Assembly (NCBI GenBank): GCA_040757455.1
Contig: JBFLXE010000136.1
Location: 1-5,955, forward strand
DNA: 5,955 bases
DNA from: Kmv42 sp040757455
GTDB lineage: Bacteria; Nitrospirota; Thermodesulfovibrionia; Thermodesulfovibrionales; SM23-35
Reading direction: 5' to 3'
Both the position numbers and the translations under genes were made by a program. Below, piece after piece: positions 1 to 5,816 of this stretch (positions are counted from its first letter, which is position 1; each line of letters begins with the position of its first letter). The notes beneath the pieces were generated by a model. It had not been told where the DNA came from, ran no database searches, and was given only the letters and a program-made list of their open reading frames with translations.

Positions 1-469
1 ATCCGAAAGAGATGTCTTTCCATTCGTCATCAGAGGGTTTACTGTCCGTGAGTATCCCTTGGGGTGTCAGGAGATTCGAAGTAAATATTGTTAAGTCGAG
101 AAGCTTGAAGCCTTCTTTGGCAAGTTCCTTGGTGATCGCAAGAAGAATCGAATCATCACTTCTATCCTTGATAGATAAAAGTAACTTTACAGCCCTTAAA
201 TCAGGCGTGATCCTGCTCTTGTAAAGAAGCGACTTCGACACCTTACCTGCCATGAGGATTTCCTGGATATCGTATTTTTTGAGAGCGTCGACAATCTTAC
301 CAAATTTCCCAACATTAACCCACCTGATCTCATCAACATATAAGGAGAGTGACTTGTCAGCAAGAGGTTCAAGCGCAATGGCGACAACACTATAGCCTAA
401 TGCCTTAGCTTCACTGGCAATAGCGATTGGTAATTCGCCTGTTCCTGCTATCATACCAACTTTTTTCAT
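1..469 (-). CDS. lpxI: LpxI, UDP-2,3-diacylglucosamine pyrophosphatase (DUF1009 family), N-terminal part only
   Basis: LpxI hydrolyses UDP-2,3-diacylglucosamine to lipid X (2,3-diacylglucosamine 1-phosphate) and UMP, the lipid A step done by LpxH in E. coli. The open frame has no stop before the window edge, so only 156 residues are seen of a family that is usually about 270-285. The N-terminus reads MKKVGMIAGTGELPIAIA, the glycine-rich opening typical of LpxI. Further on are AGKVSKSLLYK (residues 74-84), TPDLRAVKLLL (88-98), the conserved DRSDD (102-106) and LTPQGILT (134-141). The C-terminal catalytic domain lies outside the window. The ATG at 469 is chosen because it gives the family's exact N-terminus; no clear Shine-Dalgarno sequence precedes it. 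It is the last visible gene of the operon and is set apart from lpxA by a repeat-filled gap. The family assignment is strong; activity is inferred. Confidence 0.92.
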   Translation of the reverse strand, partial: MKKVGMIAGTGELPIAIASEAKALGYSVVAIALEPLADKSLSLYVDEIRWVNVGKFGKIVDALKKYDIQEILMAGKVSKSLLYKSRITPDLRAVKLLLSIKDRSDDSILLAITKELAKEGFKLLDLTIFTSNLLTPQGILTDSKPSDDEWKDISFG

Positions 470-480
470 TTATCTATTAT

Positions 481-525
481 GATGCATGATGATGCCCGAT
501 ACACGATGCATGATTAACGATACAT
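481..525 (+). repeat. Left array of a 7-bp tandem repeat (GATRCAY-like)
   Basis: On the plus strand this stretch parses as GATGCAT, a 3-bp slip (GAT at 488-490), then GATGCCC, GATACAC, GATGCAT, GATTAAC and GATACAT. Every unit begins with GAT, and the period is 7 bp apart from the slip. It lies just upstream of the lpxI start, in the lpxA-lpxI gap, and has no coding potential that I can see. Its four inner units (498-525) match the reverse complement of 683-710 at 22 of 28 positions, so the two arrays form inverted arms. The function is unknown. Confidence 0.75.
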
Positions 526-557
526 AATCATTGCTGTATAAAATATTCTTTGGAACA

Positions 558-661
558 GATCTGGCTTAATTCCCGAGCTCAATTTCAAAGCTGAGACCTC
601 CGCTTCGACTTCGGTCTCATTGAGGTTACCCGTGATTTTGCTTCGGAAATTAAGCCATATC
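558..661. repeat. Nested imperfect inverted repeat (long hairpin) in the lpxA-lpxI gap
   Basis: The arms read directly from the sequence are as follows. TGGCTTAATT (562-571) is perfectly complementary to AATTAAGCCA (648-657). GAT (558-560) pairs with ATC (659-661), across one mismatch. CCGA (573-576) pairs with TCGG (643-646). CTCAA (578-582) pairs with TTGAG (620-624). TGAGACC (592-598) pairs with GGTCTCA (613-619), around a 14-nt loop. Further out, TATAAA (537-542) can pair with TTTATA (663-668). No run of T follows the stem on the minus strand, so it does not look like an intrinsic terminator. It could be a small non-autonomous mobile or REP-like element, or a structured RNA within the operon transcript. 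The sequence does not decide between these. Confidence 0.7.
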
Positions 662-668
662 CTTTATA

Positions 669-710
669 ACGCATCTTGTATCGTGCATCCTGAATCCTGC
701 ATCATGTATC
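669..710 (-). repeat. Right array of the 7-bp tandem repeat, inverted relative to the left array
   Basis: On the minus strand this is six uninterrupted heptamers: GATACAT, GATGCAG, GATTCAG, GATGCAC, GATACAA and GATGCGT. All begin with GAT, and most fit GATRCAN. The array begins six bases after the lpxA stop. It is the inverted partner of the array at 481-525. Because GATGCAT-type units are themselves nearly palindromic, the arrays could pair with each other or fold locally in RNA. Confidence 0.8.
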
Positions 711-715
711 TTAAG

Positions 716-1495
716 TTATCTGCAGATACCTCTTTTATTTTTCTGTATGAACTCAATGAGGTGTTTTATCTCATCTGTGTAAGGGAGGTCTTCCTGAATT
801 TTCTTCACTGCGTCTTTTAAGGTTCTCTTTTCTCTGAAAAGGATTTTATATGCTTTTTTGAGTTCATTGATGGTAGAGTCAGAGAAGCCATGACGTTTAA
901 GTCCTATTGTATTCAAACCAAACAGCTTTGCCCTCGCTCCTGAGGCCATTACGTAAGGTGGAATGTCCTGCCCAACTCCACTGAAGCCCCCGATCATCGC
1001 ATAAGACCCTATTCTTGTAAACTGGTGCACTGCAACCACCCCGCTGATTACTGCATAATCTTCAACGACCACATGTCCCGCAAGAGTAGCAAGATTCGCC
1101 ATAATTACGGAGTTCCCTATTTTACAGTCATGCGCAATATGAACATAGGCCATGAGAAAATTATTATCTCCTATCGTCGTTACACCATCTCCGCCAACCG
1201 AGCCCCTGTGTATGGTTATGTATTCGCGAATTGAATTATTATTTCCTATTTTTACACCGGTCCTCTCGCCCTTGTATTTGAGATCCTGCGGCGGAAGCCC
1301 TATACTCGTAAAGGGATAGATCAGGCAATTTTCTCCTATTTCCGATATCCCCTCGATGATAACATTTGAAATAAGCCTCGTACCTTTTCTGATGCGGACA
1401 CCTTCCCCCACGGTGCAGAAGGGTCCTATGTATGTGTCTTCTTCAATATCCGCATCGGGCGACACAATGGCAGTAGGATGAATCTCTTTCCCCAT
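716..1495 (-). CDS. lpxA: LpxA, UDP-N-acetylglucosamine O-acyltransferase
   Basis: LpxA carries out the first step of lipid A synthesis in the cytoplasm, transferring a 3-hydroxyacyl chain from acyl-ACP to the 3-OH of UDP-GlcNAc as a left-handed beta-helix trimer. The protein is 259 residues, against 262 in E. coli. Hexapeptide repeats fill residues 1 to about 185, and a helical C-terminal domain follows (GLKRHGF at 198-204, ending near RGICR). The catalytic His is H122 in HIAHDC, which aligns with E. coli H125. H141 (ATLAGH) and H157-Q158 (AVHQF) match E. coli H144 and H160-Q161. G170 aligns with E. coli G173, the position that sets acyl length, so a long (about C14) chain is predicted; that is inference. 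The ATG at 1495 gives MGKEIHPTAIV, the normal family start, one base after the fabZ stop. A longer frame beginning at 1567 lies inside fabZ and is not used. The ribosome site is weak (AAGAGA), consistent with coupling to fabZ. Confidence 0.97.
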   Translation of the reverse strand: MGKEIHPTAIVSPDADIEEDTYIGPFCTVGEGVRIRKGTRLISNVIIEGISEIGENCLIYPFTSIGLPPQDLKYKGERTGVKIGNNNSIREYITIHRGSVGGDGVTTIGDNNFLMAYVHIAHDCKIGNSVIMANLATLAGHVVVEDYAVISGVVAVHQFTRIGSYAMIGGFSGVGQDIPPYVMASGARAKLFGLNTIGLKRHGFSDSTINELKKAYKILFREKRTLKDAVKKIQEDLPYTDEIKHLIEFIQKNKRGICR

Positions 1496-1496
1496 G

Positions 1497-1931
1497 TTAT
1501 ATCTCTTTGTCTGTGACCATGGCCGTAAATTCAGCCTCGGCAACAATCTTCTCACCCACATGGGCATTAGCGGAAAATTTCCATACGTTTCCCCTGCTTT
1601 GCACTATGGTCACCTCCAGAATCATTTGATCTCCAGGAATAACGGGTTTTCTGAATTTGGCTTTCTCGATGCTCATGAAATAGACGGATTTACCTGTGTT
1701 CGCACCCGAGCGGAAGGCAAGAATGCCAGCCACCTGAGCCATTGCTTCTATAATGAGGACGCCGGGCATTATCGGCTGACCGGGAAAGTGCCCCTGAAAA
1801 AATTCTTCATTTACTGTCACATTCTTAAGGCCTTTCGCTTTAACCCCCTCTTCTATCTCAATAATTCTGTCCACCATTAAAAAGGGATATCTGTGGGGTA
1901 AGAGTTTGTGTATTTCCTTTATGTCAATCAT
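1497..1931 (-). CDS. fabZ: FabZ, 3-hydroxyacyl-ACP dehydratase
   Basis: FabZ dehydrates (3R)-hydroxyacyl-ACP to trans-2-enoyl-ACP in type II fatty acid synthesis. It therefore competes with LpxA and LpxD for 3-hydroxyacyl-ACP, which explains its place between them. The protein is 144 residues, normal for the hot-dog-fold family. The N-terminus has IHKLLPHRYPFLMVDRI (residues 7-23). The active-site segment GHFPGQPIMPGVLIIEAMAQ (47-66) contains catalytic H48 and E62. The E at residue 62 distinguishes FabZ from FabA, which has Asp there. The start ATG follows the lpxD TGA directly, with no spacer, and is preceded by a strong Shine-Dalgarno inside the end of lpxD. No key residue is missing. Confidence 0.97.
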   Translation of the reverse strand: MIDIKEIHKLLPHRYPFLMVDRIIEIEEGVKAKGLKNVTVNEEFFQGHFPGQPIMPGVLIIEAMAQVAGILAFRSGANTGKSVYFMSIEKAKFRKPVIPGDQMILEVTIVQSRGNVWKFSANAHVGEKIVAEAEFTAMVTDKEI

Positions 1932-2948
1932 TCATTGCCTCCCTTCAAGCTGCTCCATTTTTTTCTCGAGCTCTCTTATCCTTCTGTTTAGTTCTGGAAG
2001 TTTTGCGAAAATGGCCTTTGCTTTTAACCAATCTCGATGAGGTATGGCTGGAGTTCCTGAATAGACTCCTTTTGGAAGAAAGCCCATGGTACCAGATTGA
2101 GCACCAATTATAGTCCCGGATTCGATTTCCGAATGGTCAGAGACCCCAACCTGCCCGGCCAAGGTCACAAAATCTCCTAAGGTAGAACTTCCACCGATGC
2201 CGACCTGCGCAACAATTATCGAATTCTTGCCGATTTTCACATTGTGTGCGATCTGGACAAGGTTATCTATCTTGGAGCCCTCACGTATGACAGTGTCTCC
2301 TGTAGTCGCCCTATCCACACATACATTGGCACCTATCTCAACCCTGTCTTCGATGATCACTCCGCCGACCTGCGGTATTTTGTAATATTCATCCCCTTCA
2401 AGGACATATCCAAAACCGTCAGAGCCGATGACCGAACCCGAATGTATCACAACCGAATTACCCAGCCTTACCTTTTCACGCAAGGTGACATGAGGGTAAA
2501 TGATACACCTCTCGCCTATGACAGTGCCACTTCCTACAAATACGAAGGGATAGATAACGGTTCCTCTGCCGATTGAAACATCATCCGAGATGAAGGCGAA
2601 AGGAAAAACAGAGACATCGCTGGCTATTTCTGCTTTATCCGAAATGAAAGCATCACCGCTTATCCCAGAAGGCTCCCGGGTGCTGACATAGAAATATTCG
2701 AGCAACTTCGCAAAGGCGAAGTAAGGATTCGGGACCACAAGCTGAGTTAAATTTATGCCTGCTATCGATTCCTTTAACATTACACACGAGGCTCTGCATT
2801 GCGCAATATCCTTCACATATTTTTTTGAAGAGATGAATGTGATGTCTCCTTCGCGGGCTTCCTGAATTCCTGACACGCCGGTGATCTCGAGGTCTTCGTC
2901 ACCTATAATTTTACCTTTGACCAGAGATGCTATGTCTTTGAGCTTCAC
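1932..2948 (-). CDS. lpxD: LpxD, UDP-3-O-(3-hydroxyacyl)glucosamine N-acyltransferase
   Basis: LpxD adds the second 3-hydroxyacyl chain, from acyl-ACP to the 2-amino group of UDP-3-O-acylglucosamine, after LpxC has deacetylated the LpxA product. The 338 residues match the usual family length of about 340. An N-terminal uridine-binding domain covers roughly residues 1-95 (GVSGIQEAREGDITFIS at 24-40). Hexapeptide repeats of a left-handed beta-helix run from about 100 to 290. A C-terminal helix follows (LPELNRRIRELEKKMEQLE). The catalytic His is H235 in QIAHNVKIG (E. coli H239), and GSDGFGY at 175-181 is a family signature. The start codon is GTG. It is chosen because MKLKDIASLVKG is the typical N-terminus and because GTGA overlaps the skp stop by 4 bases. 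No Shine-Dalgarno is visible, so translation probably depends on ribosomes finishing skp. Confidence 0.97.
   Translation of the reverse strand: MKLKDIASLVKGKIIGDEDLEITGVSGIQEAREGDITFISSKKYVKDIAQCRASCVMLKESIAGINLTQLVVPNPYFAFAKLLEYFYVSTREPSGISGDAFISDKAEIASDVSVFPFAFISDDVSIGRGTVIYPFVFVGSGTVIGERCIIYPHVTLREKVRLGNSVVIHSGSVIGSDGFGYVLEGDEYYKIPQVGGVIIEDRVEIGANVCVDRATTGDTVIREGSKIDNLVQIAHNVKIGKNSIIVAQVGIGGSSTLGDFVTLAGQVGVSDHSEIESGTIIGAQSGTMGFLPKGVYSGTPAIPHRDWLKAKAIFAKLPELNRRIRELEKKMEQLEGRQ
1938..1945 (-). promoter_or_regulatory. Shine-Dalgarno of fabZ, within the lpxD 3' end
   Basis: The minus strand reads AAGGGAGG, a strong match to the anti-Shine-Dalgarno, ending 6 nt before the fabZ ATG at 1931. It overlaps the last codons of lpxD (Glu-Gly-Arg-Gln). 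This fixes the fabZ start and allows initiation independent of lpxD translation. Confidence 0.85.
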
Positions 2949-3469
2949 AATTTTTTTGATTTGGCTTTTGACTCATCATACTTCTTCAATACGATATTCG
3001 TGATATCCAGTGTTTTCTCGGAATACAGGATGAGGCCACGCTCCATTACAAGCGAATAATTTTCTTGCTCGCCGATCTGACCAACCAAATCATGAACCTC
3101 TTTCAGAATCGCATCGGTCAGTTCACCTTCCCTCTTTTTCACCTCAGCCTGGGAATCCTGAACAAGTCTCTGATATTCCCTAACCAGCTTTTCCAGTTCC
3201 TCTTCCTTATTCTTTCTGGCTTCTGCGGAAAGAACGGATGCCTGTTTTTCCAATTCACTTTTTAGCTTCTCGATCGCCTTTCCCTTTTCATCAATTACCG
3301 TCTGTTTCGATTTGATCAAAGTTTCCAGATCAGATTTTGCTTTTTTCCCTGCCTCCGATTCATTCAGTACCTTCTGGATATCTATAACGCCTATCTTTGC
3401 CGGATCAGCTGCAACTGAAAAGGCCGGGAAGACGAGCAAGCAAATCAAAAGCAATACTACGTTCTTCAT
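2945..3469 (-). CDS. skp: Skp/OmpH family periplasmic chaperone
   Basis: Skp is a trimeric periplasmic chaperone that holds unfolded outer-membrane proteins on their way to the BAM complex. The protein is 174 residues, close to the family's usual 160-180. A signal peptide covers residues 1-21 (MKNVVLLLICLLVF, then SVAA, with cleavage likely before Asp22). The mature start KIGVIDIQKVLNES (25-38) is the conserved OmpH/Skp opening. Residues about 40-120 are a charged heptad-like helical region rich in Lys and Glu, forming the coiled-coil tentacles. The segment ILKEVHDLVGQIGEQENYSLV, followed by ILYSEKTLDIT, is the returning strand that completes the beta-barrel-like core. It sits between bamA and lpxD, as in many diderms. 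Its stop codon overlaps the lpxD GTG start. OmpH-family members are divergent, so the exact client range is not known from sequence. Confidence 0.94.
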   Translation of the reverse strand: MKNVVLLLICLLVFPAFSVAADPAKIGVIDIQKVLNESEAGKKAKSDLETLIKSKQTVIDEKGKAIEKLKSELEKQASVLSAEARKNKEEELEKLVREYQRLVQDSQAEVKKREGELTDAILKEVHDLVGQIGEQENYSLVMERGLILYSEKTLDITNIVLKKYDESKAKSKKL

Positions 3470-3473
3470 GAAA

Positions 3474-3480
3474 CCTCCTT
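3474..3480 (-). promoter_or_regulatory. Shine-Dalgarno of skp
   Basis: The minus strand reads AAGGAGG, a perfect consensus, 4 nt before the ATG at 3469. The spacing is slightly short. It is the strongest ribosome site in the window, which suits an abundant chaperone made in excess of its neighbours, although that expression level is inference. Confidence 0.85.
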
Positions 3481-3498
3481 GTCTATAAATGTGAAATT

Positions 3499-3516
3499 CT
3501 TTCTTTTAAAAGAAAG
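3499..3516. repeat. 18-bp perfect palindrome spanning the bamA stop codon
   Basis: The sequence CTTTCTTTTAAAAGAAAG equals its own reverse complement. It covers the last Phe codons and TAA stop of bamA and the first bases of the bamA-skp gap. It has no loop and is almost all A and T, so a stable terminator hairpin is unlikely. It may come simply from the Phe-Phe-stop codons. Confidence 0.5.
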
Positions 3517-5761
3517 TACCGAAGGCGAATTCAAACCTGCTTGAGCGCTCCCCGGGTTTCCTGTCGAGATTGTATCCCCATTCAATTCTTACAGGTCCAA
3601 CAGGCGAAATCCACCTCACGCCTAATCCAGTAGTATATCTTAATTCACCAAAATTTTTAAATTCTTCGTATGAATTCCCTGCGTCAAAAAAGGCCACACC
3701 TTTCAGCCTGATCGAGCTTATGAGAGGGAAAATATAGTCCATATTAAATATCAGTTCTTCTGTCCCGCCAATAACGTCGCCTGTTTCTTCGTCTCTCGGA
3801 CCCGCTTCGCCAAAACCCAGTCCTCTTACAGTATAAATCCCGCCTACGTAAAACCGTTCATAGAGTGGTAGCTCATCATCTCCGATACCGGTCGCATATC
3901 CAAACCTTCCCCTTAACATGAGAGTCGTACTTTTAATGGGCAGATACCACGCCGAGTCAATTTCACCCTTAACAAAATTGTTTGTACCCCCGATTCCTGC
4001 ATACGTAACATAGATGGAATTTCGGGAACCCCTGGAAGGATCGATAAAATTGTCCCTTGAATCTCTGACCAAGGAGGGAGTGATGCTGCTTGTAACACTT
4101 GTGCCCTCCTGTTCTCTTATTATTCTCGGAGCCTCTTCCGATACATTAAATATCTCGGCGTCCTCGAAGTTGTATTCGACATTGCTCCACCAGTAGTCGG
4201 AGAATCTCTTTCCGAAGGAGATGCTGAAACCTGTAGCCTTTTTCTCATATTCGATATATTCTCTCGTGACATTATAAAGACTTGTTGAGAATGTGATAGG
4301 TCTATCCAAAAACCAGGGATCTCTGAAGGTTATATCATAGTATGATGTTCTGCCTCCGAGTTCGCCTCTTAATTTTATGTATTGTCCTCTTCCGAAGAGA
4401 TTGCCCTGTGTCAGCTCAACCATAGCGATAAATCTCTCCACAGAACTATAACCACCGCCAATGCTGAAGAACCCCGTTGGTCGTTCTTTCACCTTGACCT
4501 CGAGATCCACCAGTTTCTCTTCGGGCCTCGGTTTTGGGGCCAATTCCACTGTCTCGAAAAAATTGAGATTGTTAATTCTTTCATAGCTTCTTTTTATTAG
4601 GGCACTATTGAAAATATCACCTTCATCGAGTCTAACTTCTCTCCTTATAACCTTATCTCTCGTCTTCGTGTTGCCAGAAATTTCGATCCTGCCGATTCTG
4701 TATCTGTCACCTTCGTCAATGTTCAGGATGACCTTTACACTCTTATTCTCTTGATCGGGTATGAGGTCCGGAGTCACAGTAATGAGTGCATATCCATTCT
4801 CCGAATAAAGTTCGGATATAGAGATAATGTCTTTTCTGAGAGTTGCCTTGCTGAAGGGTTTTCCGGGTGTCATGGTGACGCGCTTCTTGATCTCTTCTGT
4901 GCCGTACACCGTATTTCCCGAAATTTCTGTAGACGATACCAGAAATTGTTCGCCTTCCGAAAGTGGAATTGTTATGATCATCCGGGTCTGATCTTCGGTA
5001 AGCTTGATCTGGGGTTCGCCAACGGCGACCTGGATGTAGCCGTTGTTGAGATAAAGGTCTCTTATTCTATCGATGTCCGATTCCATATTGTCTTTCTTAT
5101 AGTAACCCGAAGACGTGATAAAAGAAAAAAACCACCATTCTTTTGTTTGTATGGCCCTTTTTATCTTGCCGTCTGAGATGGCTTTATTTCCCTCGATATT
5201 TATTTTCTTAATCTTTACCTTTGGGCCTTCTTCGATCTGATATGTCAGGCTTACTTCATTTTCACTGATTTTTTTAATAACGGGTACTATACGCGAAAGA
5301 TAGTGCCCCTCTTCTTCATAAAATGTTCTAAGTTTGTTCGCATTCTCCTGTATCAGAACCACATCGGCGATGGCACCAGTTGTGATGGTCAATTGTTCCT
5401 TTAGCTTTGAGTCGTCGAATTCTTCATTGCCCTGGAAATCAATCTTTATAATCGTAGGTTTTTCTTTGACGATATAGATGAGTTTCACCCCGCCTTCAAA
5501 GGGCTCAATTTCTGCCCTCACATCATCAAAATACCCCATCTTAAAAATGTTTTTTATGTCTTCGTTTGTTTTGTCCTGAGAAAGCGGTTCACCCACCTGT
5601 TGCGCAATCTTGGATTTCACAGCACTTTCTTCGATCCTCTTGAGGCCTTGTATCTCGATAGAGTTTATAATTGGTAATTCCTGAGAATAGGAGTGAAGTA
5701 TCTTACAAAACAGGGTCAGGCTCAGTACTGTAATGACAAGTAAGAATTTTCGGCAAAACAT
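3506..5761 (-). CDS. bamA: BamA, outer-membrane protein assembly factor (Omp85 family)
   Basis: BamA is the core of the BAM complex and folds beta-barrel proteins into the outer membrane. From the chosen start it is 751 residues (E. coli 810). A signal peptide occupies about residues 1-27 (FCRKFLLVITVLSLTLF, with likely cleavage before QELPIINS). Five POTRA domains follow at roughly 30-102, 103-180, 181-272, 273-352 and 353-428, each with a YxxxGY/F-type helix or a GN turn (for example IEISGNTKTRDKVIRREV in POTRA5). The 16-strand barrel runs from about 436 to the end, starting TGFFSIGGGYSS. Loop 6 has VRGLGF (645-650) where most family members have VRGF/Y. The protein ends in RFEFAFGTFF, a beta-signal with terminal Phe. 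The start at 5761 is preferred because a GGA lies 7 nt upstream and it leaves about 20 nt of leader after the predicted promoter. An in-frame ATG at 5773 would add MECR but lacks a ribosome site. It is the first gene of the operon. Confidence 0.95.
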   Translation of the reverse strand: MFCRKFLLVITVLSLTLFCKILHSYSQELPIINSIEIQGLKRIEESAVKSKIAQQVGEPLSQDKTNEDIKNIFKMGYFDDVRAEIEPFEGGVKLIYIVKEKPTIIKIDFQGNEEFDDSKLKEQLTITTGAIADVVLIQENANKLRTFYEEEGHYLSRIVPVIKKISENEVSLTYQIEEGPKVKIKKINIEGNKAISDGKIKRAIQTKEWWFFSFITSSGYYKKDNMESDIDRIRDLYLNNGYIQVAVGEPQIKLTEDQTRMIITIPLSEGEQFLVSSTEISGNTVYGTEEIKKRVTMTPGKPFSKATLRKDIISISELYSENGYALITVTPDLIPDQENKSVKVILNIDEGDRYRIGRIEISGNTKTRDKVIRREVRLDEGDIFNSALIKRSYERINNLNFFETVELAPKPRPEEKLVDLEVKVKERPTGFFSIGGGYSSVERFIAMVELTQGNLFGRGQYIKLRGELGGRTSYYDITFRDPWFLDRPITFSTSLYNVTREYIEYEKKATGFSISFGKRFSDYWWSNVEYNFEDAEIFNVSEEAPRIIREQEGTSVTSSITPSLVRDSRDNFIDPSRGSRNSIYVTYAGIGGTNNFVKGEIDSAWYLPIKSTTLMLRGRFGYATGIGDDELPLYERFYVGGIYTVRGLGFGEAGPRDEETGDVIGGTEELIFNMDYIFPLISSIRLKGVAFFDAGNSYEEFKNFGELRYTTGLGVRWISPVGPVRIEWGYNLDRKPGERSSRFEFAFGTFF

Positions 5762-5787
5762 TCGACATTCCATTTAATAAATCAGTA

Positions 5788-5816
5788 AGTATATCATTGA
5801 CCTTGGTGAATGTAAA
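5788..5816 (-). promoter_or_regulatory. Sigma70-type promoter of the bamA-lpx operon
   Basis: On the minus strand, TTTACA (5811-5816) and TATACT (5788-5793) are separated by exactly 17 bp. Each box has 5 of 6 consensus bases. Transcription should begin near 5782, giving a leader of about 9 nt to the ATG at 5773 or about 21 nt to the ATG at 5761. No other equally good promoter was seen ahead of the genes downstream, so it probably drives the whole set. The call is by eye only. Confidence 0.7.

Noticed and set aside
481..710. CRISPR array
   Set aside because: The repeating unit is 7 bp with no spacers, and the two arrays are inverted to each other. CRISPR repeats are about 23-47 bp, in one direction, with unique spacers.
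717..728. TATCTGCAGATA 12-bp palindrome at the lpxA stop
   Set aside because: It is short, largely coding (Ile-Cys-Arg-stop) and not part of a wider pattern. It is probably chance.
620..820. 66-residue open frame on the plus strand covering the right repeat array
   Set aside because: It reads through the heptamer repeats and then antisense to the lpxA end. No ribosome site supports it.
1496..1567. Upstream in-frame extension of lpxA to an ATG at 1567 (24 extra residues)
   Set aside because: It lies wholly inside fabZ, and its residues do not resemble any LpxA N-terminus. The ATG at 1495 gives the family's normal start and length.
1494..1880. 128-residue open frame on the plus strand
   Set aside because: It is antisense to fabZ, with no ribosome site and no recognisable protein features. 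It is a shadow of the fabZ codons.
4751..5176. 141-residue open frame on the plus strand
   Set aside because: It is antisense to the POTRA region of bamA, with Cys- and His-rich low-plausibility composition and no family resemblance.
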